Assembly (NCBI RefSeq): GCF_014652455.1
Contig: NZ_BMYV01000001.1
Location: 992,001-1,056,000, forward strand
Length of the DNA: 64,000 nt
Source of the DNA: Litorimonas cladophorae
GTDB lineage: Bacteria; Pseudomonadota; Alphaproteobacteria; Caulobacterales; Maricaulaceae
Reading direction: 5' to 3'
Shown here: piece by piece, positions 1 to 9,434 of the stretch
Position numbering within the stretch: the stretch's first letter is position 1
Layout: the number at the start of each line of letters is the position of its first letter
The notes under the pieces: generated by a model
What the model was told of the DNA's origin: nothing
The model's input: only the letters and a program-made list of their open reading frames with translations
The model's database searches: none
Position numbers and translations under genes: made by a program

Positions 1-1
1 A

Positions 2-874
2 AATGGTGAAACCCTCGCGATTAAAGTGCAATATCCTGGCGTAAGGGAGAGCATCGACAGTGACGTGAAAAACGTCGCTGCACTGCTGTCCATGACAGGT
101 CTCGTACCCGCGACACTGGACGTCAAACCCATCATTGAGGAGGGCCGGCAACAACTCCACCAAGAGGCAGATTATACGCGAGAGGCCGAATACCTTACTC
201 GCTTCGGGGACCTCTTAGCAGACGACGATAACTTTGAAGTCCCCGTATTTTACCCTGAATTCTCAACCGATAAAATTCTTGCTATGTCTTATATTGAGAG
301 CAAGCCTATTGAGGAGTTGATAATTGCGTCACAACAAACCCGTGACCGCGTCATCAGTCTTTTGATTGATCTCACCCTACGCGAATTATTTGAATTTAAG
401 GTCATGCAGACCGATCCAAATTTTGCCAATTATCGCTATAATATAAAATCAGATAAGCTTGTCCTGCTCGATTTCGGCGCAAGCCGCGATATCAGCGATG
501 CATTATCTGCGTCCTATGGGGAAATCATGAGCGCCGCTCTGACGGGAAACACTCAGGATAGTTTTGACGTCGCGGAGCAAATGGGACTTCTACCTTTAAA
601 TATGCCCCCTAAAACCAAACATGCGATCATGGACATTCTGCGCCTCGCGATAGAACCGTTGAGCCAAGACGCGCCATTTGACTTTGGTAACAATCAAATC
701 GCGATCGAGATGCGAGATAAAGGCATGGAATTGGCAGGTAATCGCGATCTTTGGCACGTACCGCCCGCCGAGATGATCTTCGTGCAGCGCAAATTTGGCG
801 GTATTCATATGTTGGCGACGCGTCTGCGCGCCTCGGTCAATATCCATGCAGCAATCAAGAAATATGTTGTCTGA
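2..874 (+). CDS. ABC1 (AarF/UbiB/ADCK) atypical kinase-like protein, 5' partial
   Basis: The reading frame is open from base 2, so the gene starts before the window; the GTG at 26 is an internal valine. The first visible residues include AIKVQYPG, the ATP-binding lysine region (subdomain II) of ABC1 kinases. Further on are QEADYTREAEYL, the ABC1-specific E-x-D-Y/F signature, and QTDPNFANYRY followed by LVLLDFGASR, which correspond to the D-P-x-x-x-N and D-F-G metal-binding motifs. Family members act in ubiquinone biosynthesis or on quinones and lipids at the membrane, and kinase activity has been shown for only a few. I cannot tell UbiB proper from other ABC1 paralogues. The neighbour is a convergent DUF885 gene 57 bp away, so context does not help. 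Confidence 0.9.
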   Translation, partial: NGETLAIKVQYPGVRESIDSDVKNVAALLSMTGLVPATLDVKPIIEEGRQQLHQEADYTREAEYLTRFGDLLADDDNFEVPVFYPEFSTDKILAMSYIESKPIEELIIASQQTRDRVISLLIDLTLRELFEFKVMQTDPNFANYRYNIKSDKLVLLDFGASRDISDALSASYGEIMSAALTGNTQDSFDVAEQMGLLPLNMPPKTKHAIMDILRLAIEPLSQDAPFDFGNNQIAIEMRDKGMELAGNRDLWHVPPAEMIFVQRKFGGIHMLATRLRASVNIHAAIKKYVV

Positions 875-931
875 AATTGGTGATTTTGTTGACTGAAGGC
901 AAGATCATCACTGCCTCCAGTAAAGACCGAA

Positions 932-2752
932 CTATTTCTGTTTCTCGTCGACCACCCAAGCTTTCACGACCTCATCGAGAATACCGAGCGGCATGGCGCC
1001 ATTCGCCAAGATCAGCTCATTAAAATCACGCAAGTTGAAGTCCTCACCCAGTTCATCCTCTGCATGTTTACGCAAACGGAGAATGGCGAGCTGTCCTGTC
1101 TTATAGGCTGTCGCCTGCCCTGGCCAAACGGCGTATCGCTCGATTTCGCGTTCAACATCGCCCGCCGAATTGCCCGTTTTCTCGGCCATATAGTCAATCG
1201 CTTCTTCACGGGTCCAGCGTTTGTGATGTAACCCCGTATCGACAACAAGGCGCACAGCGCGAAACATTTCGGCCTGCAAACGGCCTAAGTCTCCCAGGGG
1301 GTTATCGTCATACATGCCCATATCATTTGCTGCGAGATATTCAGCATAGAGCGCCCAACCTTCCGTATAGGCCGTGAAGGGACTCATCTTGCGAAGTATT
1401 GGAACGTCCTCGATCATTTGCGATCGCGAAATTTGGAAGTGATGCCCTGGCGCAGCTTCGTGATAAAGCAGCGTTGGAAGGGTCCATTTAGGATTATCAA
1501 CGGGATCCTTAAGGTTGATGTAGAATTGCCCCGGACGAGACCCGTCGAGTGCAGGGCCGCTATAGTAGCCACCGGGCGCACCGTCTTGGGAGTATTCAGG
1601 AATTCGTTTAATCTCGAGCGGTTGTGGTGGCAAAGTGACGAAATAATCACCAGCCTTTGCCATGACTTCTTCGTTCAAGCGTTCAAGCTCCGCGATCATG
1701 GCGGCTCGGCCCGCATCATTATCAGGATAAATTTGGTCTGCGCGGCTCATCATCGCGGCGACACGTTCGGACAGCGGACCGTCCGTAAGACCTTCACCTT
1801 GAAGAATTGCGTCCATTTCTTTTTCAATACGTGCGACTTCGGACAGGCCGATGTTGTGAATTTCGTCGGCCGTCATGTCGGTTGTCGTGTTGGAACGCAG
1901 CGCGGTTTTGTAGATTTTCTCACCATTTGGAATCCGCCAAATTCCCGCGTCATGGGTAGCGGACTTTAAGAGGTCTTCATGCAGGGCGATCATGCTTTCA
2001 TAGCCGGGAATTATGTCGCTCTCCACAAGCGCTTTGACTTCGGCGATCATCTGATTTTTGAAATCATCCGAAAGCCCATCGACTTTCTTGAGGCGCGCCG
2101 GAAGTGTCGTCACCAGCGGGTTTTCACTGGCACCGCCGTCTATAAAGCTGCGCATGCCCGTGATGGATTTCTCGAGCACGAAGTCAGGCGCGATCACACC
2201 ATTATCGGCATATTCACGGACACGGACTTCCATCTCTCCAATCACACGGCCAAATTCAGCGACGCGGGACACATAGCGCTCTGCACTTCTCTTACTCTTG
2301 ATAACGTGGGTGTCAGTCAGGAATTGCGGCATGTCGACCATCGGGCCGCTCAGCTGGCTCATTGGGTAGCCGCTATATTCAAATTCCTCGCCCGCAATTA
2401 AATCATCGAAAAACCACGCCGTAATTTTCCAAGATAGAAGCTCTTGCCCCTCCAATCCGTCTGGACCGTATTTGTCCATGCCAGCACGGGCCTCTTTGAG
2501 CTTTTCAAGCGAGATTTCGTCTTGCTCTTTGGTATAACTCCCGAGCTTATCGGAGTGAAAATCGAGAACGGTGTTATCAATCATCCCCATATAGCTCAGC
2601 ATTTCTGGGCTATCGGCGACCATCTGTAGAGAGGCTTTATTGATGTAATTATTGACGCCGACTGGCGCACCCCAGAACCAGAGATATCCCCCAAACGCGC
2701 CAAGTCCGATTAGGCCCGCAGTTCCCAAAGCTGTTTTTCTAATCCATCCCAT
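932..2752 (-). CDS. DUF885 family protein, membrane-anchored putative metallopeptidase
   Basis: 606 residues. The N-terminus has two basic residues and a hydrophobic stretch (about residues 8-27), which suggests a membrane anchor or uncleaved signal, with the rest in the periplasm. Around residue 430 the sequence LLYHEAAPGHHFQIS carries the HExxxGHH motif typical of DUF885, a family related to zinc-dependent carboxypeptidase/oligopeptidase folds. The conserved AYTEGWALYAEYL follows about 35 residues later and supplies a likely third metal ligand. The length matches the family. The start is supported by AGGGAGAG 5-6 nt upstream. It is the last of three minus-strand genes (pepA, holC, this one), so a role in peptide turnover is plausible. 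A perfect 21-bp palindrome at 2768-2788 lies just upstream and may regulate it. The substrate is unknown. Confidence 0.9.
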   Translation of the reverse strand: MGWIRKTALGTAGLIGLGAFGGYLWFWGAPVGVNNYINKASLQMVADSPEMLSYMGMIDNTVLDFHSDKLGSYTKEQDEISLEKLKEARAGMDKYGPDGLEGQELLSWKITAWFFDDLIAGEEFEYSGYPMSQLSGPMVDMPQFLTDTHVIKSKRSAERYVSRVAEFGRVIGEMEVRVREYADNGVIAPDFVLEKSITGMRSFIDGGASENPLVTTLPARLKKVDGLSDDFKNQMIAEVKALVESDIIPGYESMIALHEDLLKSATHDAGIWRIPNGEKIYKTALRSNTTTDMTADEIHNIGLSEVARIEKEMDAILQGEGLTDGPLSERVAAMMSRADQIYPDNDAGRAAMIAELERLNEEVMAKAGDYFVTLPPQPLEIKRIPEYSQDGAPGGYYSGPALDGSRPGQFYINLKDPVDNPKWTLPTLLYHEAAPGHHFQISRSQMIEDVPILRKMSPFTAYTEGWALYAEYLAANDMGMYDDNPLGDLGRLQAEMFRAVRLVVDTGLHHKRWTREEAIDYMAEKTGNSAGDVEREIERYAVWPGQATAYKTGQLAILRLRKHAEDELGEDFNLRDFNELILANGAMPLGILDEVVKAWVVDEKQK

Positions 2753-2767
2753 AGCACTCTCCCTTTG

Positions 2768-2788
2768 ACTTATCGATAATCGATAAGT
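2768..2788. promoter_or_regulatory. 21-bp perfect palindrome upstream of the DUF885 gene
   Basis: Two 10-bp arms (ACTTATCGAT and ATCGATAAGT) flank a single A in the short gap between holC and the DUF885 gene, 16 bp before that gene's ATG. Perfect symmetry over 21 bp in a 57-bp gap looks like an operator. It lacks a GC-rich stem and T-run, so it is not a standard terminator. The binding protein is unknown. Confidence 0.45.
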
Positions 2789-2809
2789 TTGAGAGACGCA
2801 AGGCTTTCG

Positions 2810-3259
2810 CTAGGCCTTCTTCGTCCAGCGCCCACGATCATCTTGTTGGTAATAGGCCAAACTCGCCCCTTCACTTTTCAATCGCTTCCACCGTTCACGT
2901 TCGCGCGCAATGTCGTCTTGCGATCGTCCGTTGATCATAACCATGGCGCGGGAAGCGTCTGCCAGTTCTCTCATTTCCGCGCCATCGATCAGGAACACAG
3001 CGTCAAATCCAGCTGCGCTGTCCAGCGTTGCCGTTAGAAGGATGGGCTGGAGGTCGGACTGCGGTTCGTCTTCGCGGCCATGAGGCAAGAAGGAGTCGTC
3101 GCGAAACGTCCAGAGCAATTTATCCATCTGCTCTAGCTTGGCAGCGGGCAATTTCACAAGCGCCCGCCAGCCTTTTTGTAAGGTTTTCTCCAACAAGCCT
3201 GGCAAGACGCCTTCCAGCGTCGAGGCCTCTAAGTGATAAAACCAATAGTCGGTTGGCAA
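2810..3259 (-). CDS. holC: DNA polymerase III subunit chi
   Basis: 149 residues, matching alphaproteobacterial HolC. The N-terminal WFYHLEAS is the typical first strand, followed by a helix and a KLPAAKLEQMDKLLWTF segment matching the chi 'D-x-x-L-W-T' motif. FLPHGREDEP and PILLT follow, as in the family. Chi links the clamp-loader complex (through psi) to single-stranded DNA-binding protein during replication. The gene lies 5 bp downstream of pepA, a conserved pairing in alphaproteobacteria and many gammaproteobacteria, and is probably cotranscribed with it. No separate psi (holD) gene is seen here. Confidence 0.92.
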   Translation of the reverse strand: MPTDYWFYHLEASTLEGVLPGLLEKTLQKGWRALVKLPAAKLEQMDKLLWTFRDDSFLPHGREDEPQSDLQPILLTATLDSAAGFDAVFLIDGAEMRELADASRAMVMINGRSQDDIARERERWKRLKSEGASLAYYQQDDRGRWTKKA

Positions 3260-3264
3260 AGCCG

Positions 3265-4710
3265 CTAACCTTCGTGATTATCGGCGATCCATCGATTGAG
3301 CAATCGCACGCCAAAACCTGTTCCAAAGGTGGGCTGGCGCGGGTCTTTGCTGCCATTGACCATGCCTGTGCCCGCGATATCCAAATGCGCCCAAGGCGTA
3401 TCTTTACCGACAAAACGTTTGAGGAATTGCGCCGCGGTGATCGATCCCGCCGCACGTCCGCCAATATTTTTCATATCGGCATTCGGGCTGTTGAGCATTT
3501 TGTCATAATGATCGTCGAGCGGCAGACGCCACGCCAAATCCGTCGAGGTTTCGCCCGCGTTGGAAATCTGTTTCGCCAAATCATCATCAGGCGTAAACAA
3601 GCCGCAATATTTGTCACCCAATGACACAATGATGGCGCCTGTGAGCGTCGCAAGATCAATCATCGCCGCTGGCTTATATTTCGTCACGGCGTAATGCAGC
3701 GCATCGGCAAGGACCAAGCGGCCTTCGGCGTCCGTATTTTGCACTTCAATTGTCTGACCCGACATCGAGACAACGATATCGCCTGGAAGTTGGGCTTTAC
3801 CATCTGGCATATTTTCAACGAGGCCAACAATACCGATGACGTTAGCTTTCGCTTTGCGTGTCGCCAAAGCGCACATTGTGCCGACGACCGCAGCGGAACC
3901 GCCCATATCGCCTTTCATATCCCACATATTCGCACCAGGCTTCAGGCTGATGCCACCCGTATCAAAAGTGACACCTTTCCCGACCAGACACGCAGGCGCG
4001 TCACCGTCTTTGCCGCCATTCCATTTCATGACAACCAATTGGCTTTCACGCTCGGAGCCAAGACCGACACCCAAAAGAGCGTGCATACCCAGCCTATTCA
4101 TTTCGGCCTCGCCGAGGATCTCGATCTCAAGGCCGAGCGTCTCTAGGCCTTTGATCCGCTCTGCATAAGCAACGGGATAAATTTCATTTGGCGGTGCGTT
4201 GACGAGGTCACGAGCGAGCACGACACCGTCACCAGCGGGACCGTAAAAATTCTCATAAGCGGATTTTGCCGCGTCGGCATTATCGCAAACTACTGTGATA
4301 GAATTCAGGTCAGGTTTCTTGGACTTGGTCGCCTTGGATTTATGTTTGTTCCAGATGTAACTGGCCAGACGTGCGCCCAGCGCAGCCCTTGCCGCATCAT
4401 CCGCCGTGGCATCCGTTCCAGTCAGATGGATTGTCAGCTCTGTTTCACCCGTACCGCGCAAAGATTTCGCGACTTTTGCAGCAGCCATCTCATAGTCGAA
4501 AATGTCTTTATCGCCCCGGCCACGCATAATAACGCGTACACCTGATTCGACATATGTGGAAAAGCCATCGTTGGCCTTCCCATGGAAACCTGCGCTTTTG
4601 GCGGCGGCCGTTGTTACGGCCTCCTCATAGGCGTGATCAACGCCACTGGCGGAAATCACGAGCGCTGAACCAGATTTAGCGGCTCCCGACTTAGAAAAAC
4701 TAACTTTCAT
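3265..4710 (-). CDS. pepA: Leucyl aminopeptidase (M17, cytosol aminopeptidase)
   Basis: 481 residues, the usual size for PepA. The C-terminal catalytic domain contains the family signature NTDAEGRLVLADAL with two metal-ligand acids. It also has the metal- and substrate-binding lysine region VGKGVTFDTGGISLKPG, with MKGDMGGSAAV close by. The N-terminal ~160 residues form the variable domain. The enzyme is a cytosolic, two-metal hexameric aminopeptidase that removes N-terminal residues from peptides; in some bacteria PepA also binds DNA. The ATG at 4710 begins MKVSFSK as in many relatives. It heads a minus-strand unit with holC and the DUF885 gene and is divergent from lptF, with 118 bp of shared promoter region. 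Confidence 0.96.
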   Translation of the reverse strand: MKVSFSKSGAAKSGSALVISASGVDHAYEEAVTTAAAKSAGFHGKANDGFSTYVESGVRVIMRGRGDKDIFDYEMAAAKVAKSLRGTGETELTIHLTGTDATADDAARAALGARLASYIWNKHKSKATKSKKPDLNSITVVCDNADAAKSAYENFYGPAGDGVVLARDLVNAPPNEIYPVAYAERIKGLETLGLEIEILGEAEMNRLGMHALLGVGLGSERESQLVVMKWNGGKDGDAPACLVGKGVTFDTGGISLKPGANMWDMKGDMGGSAAVVGTMCALATRKAKANVIGIVGLVENMPDGKAQLPGDIVVSMSGQTIEVQNTDAEGRLVLADALHYAVTKYKPAAMIDLATLTGAIIVSLGDKYCGLFTPDDDLAKQISNAGETSTDLAWRLPLDDHYDKMLNSPNADMKNIGGRAAGSITAAQFLKRFVGKDTPWAHLDIAGTGMVNGSKDPRQPTFGTGFGVRLLNRWIADNHEG

Positions 4711-4828
4711 AAAAATGCCTCAACCTTTGTTTCCCGCACTGGTAAAGCAAGGGTCAGCGTATTAGAAGGGGACAAACTCACGATGGACGTAATTTTGCGT
4801 CGCAGAGAACAGGTCGGCGCAACCACTG

Positions 4829-5977
4829 ATGAAACTGCTTCAGCGTTACATTTTCTCGCAAGCACTTTCGCCTGCCGTTTTGTCACTATCTGCGCTCGCT
4901 TTGCTGGCACTTTTAACGCAGTCCTTGCAAACGCTCGACCTCATCGTTGAAAATCGGCAAAGCGCGACGACGTTCTTTTACATTACAGTTCTCGCCCTAC
5001 CCCAACTTATTGGGATCATCCTTCCCTTCGCTGTCTTTATGGCGGCAATTTACGCGCTCAACCGCATGACGAATGATTCGGAACTGGTTGTCGCAAAAGC
5101 CACAGGCGTATCGCCATGGTCCATGGGAACGCCCATTATTCGTTTGGGCGTCTATGCGTTGATCCTGCATATGATCATCAATCTCGTGCTTCAGCCCCTG
5201 TCTTTCCGGCAAATGCGGTCGCAAATTTTGATGGTGAAAACGGATATCGCGAGCCAAATGGTTCAGGCGGGGCGGTTTGTGACGCCTGCACCGGACCTCA
5301 CCGTTTATGCGCGAGAGATTTTGCCAGAAGGCGAATTGCGCGACGTTTTGATTCATGATGGACGCGACCCAGAGTCAAAGTCGACACACACTGCCAAAAC
5401 GGGGCGGTTGCAGCGTTCCACAAACTCCACCTCCCTCATATTGTATAATGGCTCGGTTCAGACGCCGCTGTCAAACGGTGGATTGGATGTCATTGATTTC
5501 GAAACCTATCAGCTCGACCTCTCCGATGTGGTAGCTTTGGACAATGTTTTGCGTCTGAAATCGTCGGACAAATTTCTCCATGAACTGCTCCGCCCCGACC
5601 CGCGGGATTACATCACGCCAAAATCACGGCGCGAGATGGCGGCAGAGGGACATGCGCGATTGGCCGCCCCACTTTGGAACCTTGCCCTGGTCTTGATTGC
5701 ATTGGCTTTTATTTTAAGAGGCCAACATTCAAAACTAGGCAATGGTCGTAAGATCGCTGTCTGTGCCGTTACAGGTTTCACCGTTCGACTGATTGGTTTC
5801 GCGCTCGCCTCCTCCGCAGAAAGCGACGCGGCCCTGAATCCTGTTCAATATCTCGTACCCATCCTCGTGATCATTGTCTGTGCCAGCTATATCATTACGC
5901 GCAAGCGTATTCGCTTCGGACGGAAACGACGTGAGAAGACTTATCGAAATGCTCAGACATTGGCGGAGTCGGCATGA
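4829..5977 (+). CDS. lptF: LPS export ABC transporter permease LptF
   Basis: 382 residues with the LptF/LptG (YjgP/YjgQ) layout: about three N-terminal membrane segments (residues 12-125), a periplasmic beta-jellyroll domain (roughly 130-270) and three C-terminal membrane segments (280-365). The N-terminal YIFSQALSPAVLSL and the INLVLQPLSFRQMR stretch after the third helix are typical. With LptG and the ATPase LptB it forms the inner-membrane complex that extracts lipopolysaccharide and passes it to LptC/A. The stop overlaps the lptG start by 4 bp (ATGA), which implies translational coupling. LptF was separated from LptG by position (first gene) and length. Confidence 0.94.
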   Translation: MKLLQRYIFSQALSPAVLSLSALALLALLTQSLQTLDLIVENRQSATTFFYITVLALPQLIGIILPFAVFMAAIYALNRMTNDSELVVAKATGVSPWSMGTPIIRLGVYALILHMIINLVLQPLSFRQMRSQILMVKTDIASQMVQAGRFVTPAPDLTVYAREILPEGELRDVLIHDGRDPESKSTHTAKTGRLQRSTNSTSLILYNGSVQTPLSNGGLDVIDFETYQLDLSDVVALDNVLRLKSSDKFLHELLRPDPRDYITPKSRREMAAEGHARLAAPLWNLALVLIALAFILRGQHSKLGNGRKIAVCAVTGFTVRLIGFALASSAESDAALNPVQYLVPILVIIVCASYIITRKRIRFGRKRREKTYRNAQTLAESA

Positions 5978-7065
5978 TCACGCGCGCAACATTGGGACGC
6001 TATATTGCGGGCCGTTCTTTACGGGGAATCGGCTTAGCTTTCCTGATTGTAACGGCCATTATTACGCTGGTTGACTATGTGGAAGGTTCCCGCAACCTCG
6101 GCGCAGACGCGGCACTCTCCCCGCTGCAAATGTTGGGGCTAACTGCCCTTAAGGTACCCAAACTGATCGAACAGACTGTGCCTTTTGTTGTCTTATTCGG
6201 CGTGATGGGCGCCCTATCAGGTATGAATCGACGGTCAGAATTAACAGTTATGCGCGCAGCTGGCTTATCCGCATGGCGGTTTTTACGCCCTGCCTTAATC
6301 GTCGCGGCGTTGATTGGTATATTATGGTCCACCGTCGTGAACCCTGTCGCATCGCGCATGATTGGCGAATATGAGACACGCTCGTCCCAAATCACCGGCA
6401 ACGTGCAAACCGATGAGATTTGGTTGCGTGAAGGTTCAGATACGGCGCAGCGCGTAATTCAGGCGGGTAGCCTCGACATCCTAGGCAAAAAGCTCAACGC
6501 GCCAACCTTCTACGAAATGCGGGTAGAAATCGACGGGACGACCACGTTTGAACGTCGTTTTGATGCAACAACTGCAGTCCTCCTAACACCAGGATACTGG
6601 ACCTTGGTCGATGTAATCGAGAATGCTCCGGGGGAACCAACAAAGCGAACAGAGCTGATCACGCTTCCCACAAATATTGCGATTGAAGATTTACGGGAAC
6701 AGTCTGGACAGCGTGTGAGCCCTCCTTTTTGGGAAATTAGAAGCGAAATCGCCGCCAATGAACAAGCTGGATTTTCCGCGAGAGAGCTGCGTCTGCAATT
6801 GCACAAGCTCCTGGCTCTCCCTTTCCTGCTGGTCGCGATGACGTTTATTGCGGCGGGCGTCTCCATGCGGTCCGTTCGTTCAGGCGGCACGCTCCGTTTG
6901 CTCGTGACAGGCGCTGTCCTCGGCTTTGCCGTGTTTTTCGCCGATAGCGTGATCACGGCTTTTGGTGAGGTTTCCATTCTGCCCGTGGCACTCGCGGCGT
7001 GGACAGTCCCAGCGCTTGTTTTATTTCTTGCGATCAGCCATTTGGCCCGTATCGAAGACGGCTGA
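5974..7065 (+). CDS. lptG: LPS export ABC transporter permease LptG
   Basis: 363 residues, the second YjgP/YjgQ permease, starting at an ATG that overlaps the lptF stop. The N-terminal LGRYIAGRSLRGIGLAFLI and the helix-2/3 region NRRSELTVMRAAGLSAWRF match the conserved coupling segment of LptG that contacts LptB. A periplasmic jellyroll domain (about 130-265) and three C-terminal membrane segments follow. Its partner is LptF, with LptB encoded elsewhere. The next genes, surA-like and pdxA, follow in the order common in alphaproteobacteria, so this is an outer-membrane-assembly neighbourhood. Confidence 0.94.
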   Translation: MITRATLGRYIAGRSLRGIGLAFLIVTAIITLVDYVEGSRNLGADAALSPLQMLGLTALKVPKLIEQTVPFVVLFGVMGALSGMNRRSELTVMRAAGLSAWRFLRPALIVAALIGILWSTVVNPVASRMIGEYETRSSQITGNVQTDEIWLREGSDTAQRVIQAGSLDILGKKLNAPTFYEMRVEIDGTTTFERRFDATTAVLLTPGYWTLVDVIENAPGEPTKRTELITLPTNIAIEDLREQSGQRVSPPFWEIRSEIAANEQAGFSARELRLQLHKLLALPFLLVAMTFIAAGVSMRSVRSGGTLRLLVTGAVLGFAVFFADSVITAFGEVSILPVALAAWTVPALVLFLAISHLARIEDG

Positions 7066-7168
7066 AGTCTGAACGTAGTTTAATCCTAAAGCGGTCTACA
7101 GCGTCCTAAACTTGCGACATTGAAATGTTGGGTTATAAACGCCCCGAACTGAGAAGAAGACGACTCCT

Positions 7169-8410
7169 ATGCGCCTTTTGAAAACGACGGCTATCTCTGC
7201 GGCTTTGCTGGCCACGACACTTTTTGTGTCCACACCCGCCTATTCCCAATCGGCTCCGCATGGCATTGCCGCTGTCGTGAATTCTGACATCGTTACAATT
7301 CACGATTTGCGTCAACGTGTCCTTTTCATGATGGCTACGACAGGCGCAGAAGCGGATGAGGCCAGCATTCAACGTTTGCAACGTCAGGCCCTACGCAATC
7401 TGGTCGACGAACATTTGCAGATGCAAGAAGCCGAAAAATACGAGCAATCGATTTCGGATGAAGAAGTTAACGGCAATGTCGGGCGCCTTCTCTCTCGCAA
7501 TGGCGCAGACCCGAATGAACTCGTTTCAAGTTTGGCTGCAGCAGGTGTCTCCATCGAAACTCTTCGCGATCAAGTTCGCTCAGAAATCGCCTGGCAACGT
7601 ATCGTGAATGGACTTTACGGGTCGCGGATTCGTATTTCAGATGCACAGATTGATGAAACACTGAACCAAATCACGGCCAATGCCTCCAAACCCAACTATC
7701 GCGTTGCAGAAATCTACATCGAAGCCACTGCTGACATCGGCGGCATGGACGGCGCGATGGAAGGCGCCAACGCCATGATCGCTCAAGTAAAAAGCGGCGC
7801 GCCCTTCCCGCTATTGGCGCAGCAATTTTCATCGGCAGCTTCCTCTGCCAAAGGTGGAGATGTTGGCTGGGTCCGCGAAGGTGAACTCCGTCCTGAAATC
7901 GATACCGTAATCCGTCAGATGGATCCAGGTAGTGTGTCTCAGCCCATCCAAGTTCCGGGCGGTGTTTACGTGGTTGCTTTGGTCGATAAGAAAATCTCCG
8001 AGGCCGACACATTATACAAACTCAAGCAGGTCACCGTCGAAGCGGAAACAGATGTCGCTAAGGCCCGTCTCATTGCGTTACGCGGCGAGCTTTCTGGATG
8101 TGAAACGCTTGAAGCCGATGTCTCTTCACTTGATGATGTCTCCTCAACGGATATGGGCGAGTTGAAATCGTCCGATTTGAATGAAAGCATCGTAACCGCA
8201 CTCGAAAAAACAGATGTCGGCAGCCTATCGGACCCGATCGAACGCCCGACTGGCGCAACATCAATCATGGTTTGTAAACGTGAAACAACTGGCACTGATA
8301 TTCCGACACGCGACCAAATCGAAGATCGGTTGTTAGATCAGCAACTCGCGCAAGCGTCCAAACGTGCGCTCCGCGATCTTAGACGCCAAGCCACACTCGT
8401 TGTCAGATAA
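7169..8410 (+). CDS. SurA-like periplasmic peptidyl-prolyl isomerase/chaperone
   Basis: 413 residues with a cleavable signal peptide (KTTAISAALLATTLFVSTPA then YSQ, cleavage near residue 26). A SurA N-terminal chaperone-like helical region (about 30-165) contains the early GIAAVVNSDIVTIHDLRQR typical of SurA_N. One parvulin-type rotamase domain covers about residues 170-275 (APFPLLAQQFS...GGDVGWV). A less conserved tail follows, possibly a degenerate second parvulin repeat, as in many alphaproteobacterial SurA proteins. The protein should escort outer-membrane proteins across the periplasm. Its place between lptG and pdxA matches the conserved order lptF-lptG-surA-pdxA-rsmA. RBS-like GAGAAGA lies upstream. 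Identity as SurA rather than another parvulin is well supported by context. Confidence 0.9.
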   Translation: MRLLKTTAISAALLATTLFVSTPAYSQSAPHGIAAVVNSDIVTIHDLRQRVLFMMATTGAEADEASIQRLQRQALRNLVDEHLQMQEAEKYEQSISDEEVNGNVGRLLSRNGADPNELVSSLAAAGVSIETLRDQVRSEIAWQRIVNGLYGSRIRISDAQIDETLNQITANASKPNYRVAEIYIEATADIGGMDGAMEGANAMIAQVKSGAPFPLLAQQFSSAASSAKGGDVGWVREGELRPEIDTVIRQMDPGSVSQPIQVPGGVYVVALVDKKISEADTLYKLKQVTVEAETDVAKARLIALRGELSGCETLEADVSSLDDVSSTDMGELKSSDLNESIVTALEKTDVGSLSDPIERPTGATSIMVCKRETTGTDIPTRDQIEDRLLDQQLAQASKRALRDLRRQATLVVR

Positions 8411-9434
8411 ACCCACGGCGCAAAGGCCAGAAACATCCGTGCGGCCCCCATTTGCGATAACAATGGGCGACCCCGCCGGAATTGGCCCAGAGATCACGAT
8501 TAAAGCGTGGGAAGCTCTTAGAGAGCATCCTGAGTTTGCCTTTGCCGTTATCGCACCGCCAATCCATTTTGCCGGCGTGCCCCACCAGCAATTGGATCAT
8601 ATCGGCCAAGCCGCGGGCATATTCAAAGACGCTTTACCCATCCTTCCCATCGAAGGCGGCAAAGCCGTGGCCGGACACCCCAACGCGGCGCATGCGCCAG
8701 CAATCCTTGCAAGTATCGAAAAGGCGGTTGAGCTGAGCCTTACAGGTGCATCTTCCGCTGTCGTGACGAACCCTATCGCGAAACATGTTCTCTATGACGC
8801 GGGATTCAAATTTCCGGGCCACACTGAATTTTTGGGACATTTGGCGCAAGGCCATGACGCCCCCTATGCTGAGGGCCCCGTGATGATGTTAGCCGCCCAA
8901 AATTTGCGCGTCGGATTGGTCACGGTTCACTTGCCACTCAAGACGGCTGCCGCTGAGCTTTCCACAGATTCTATTCTCCGCACGGCTCGCGTAATGCTGG
9001 GCGCGCTTCAAACTGACTTTGGCGTTAAAGCGCCTAGATTAGCACTGACGGGTCTAAATCCTCATGCAGGCGAAGATGGAGCGCTGGGCCATGAAGAAAT
9101 TGAGTTTATTAACCCCGCGGCAGAAATCCTGCGCGCGGAAGGCCATGACGTAACGGATGCCCAACCTGCAGACACCTTGTTTCATGCGAAAGCCAGAGAG
9201 GGCTATGACGCAGTACTCGCCATGTACCATGATCAAGGTCTCATTCCGGTGAAAACGTTAGATTTTCATGGTGGTGTGAACATCACCCTTGGCTTACCAT
9301 TTATCCGAACGAGCCCCGATCACGGCACAGCCTTTAATATAGCGGGTCGCGGCATCGCACGCCCAGACAGCCTGATTGCAGCCATTCGAAAAGCCCATGA
9401 CATCGCCACAAATCGCCATGGACACCGACCATAA
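8400..9434 (+). CDS. pdxA: 4-hydroxythreonine-4-phosphate dehydrogenase
   Basis: About 344 residues. ITMGDPAGIGPEI at the N-terminus is the PdxA signature; VVTNPIAKHVL, FPGHTEFL and MYHDQGLIPVK supply the substrate- and metal-binding histidines and lysines, and GLPFIRTSPDHGTAF is the conserved C-terminal block. The NAD-dependent enzyme acts in pyridoxal-phosphate biosynthesis. The start is uncertain: GTG at 8364 would overlap surA by 47 bp, TTG at 8400 by 11 bp, and GTG at 8439 avoids overlap. I chose TTG 8400 for the small overlap and a sensible N-terminus. The stop overlaps the rsmA start (TAATG), implying coupling. Confidence 0.93.
   Translation: MSDKPTAQRPETSVRPPFAITMGDPAGIGPEITIKAWEALREHPEFAFAVIAPPIHFAGVPHQQLDHIGQAAGIFKDALPILPIEGGKAVAGHPNAAHAPAILASIEKAVELSLTGASSAVVTNPIAKHVLYDAGFKFPGHTEFLGHLAQGHDAPYAEGPVMMLAAQNLRVGLVTVHLPLKTAAAELSTDSILRTARVMLGALQTDFGVKAPRLALTGLNPHAGEDGALGHEEIEFINPAAEILRAEGHDVTDAQPADTLFHAKAREGYDAVLAMYHDQGLIPVKTLDFHGGVNITLGLPFIRTSPDHGTAFNIAGRGIARPDSLIAAIRKAHDIATNRHGHRP

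Noticed and set aside
1418-1969. Long open frame (183 codons) opposite the DUF885 gene
   Set aside because: Fully antisense to a gene with clear motifs; no start signal or recognisable domain.
3028-3624. 198-codon frame opposite holC and pepA
   Set aside because: Spans two well-supported minus-strand genes; no domain seen.
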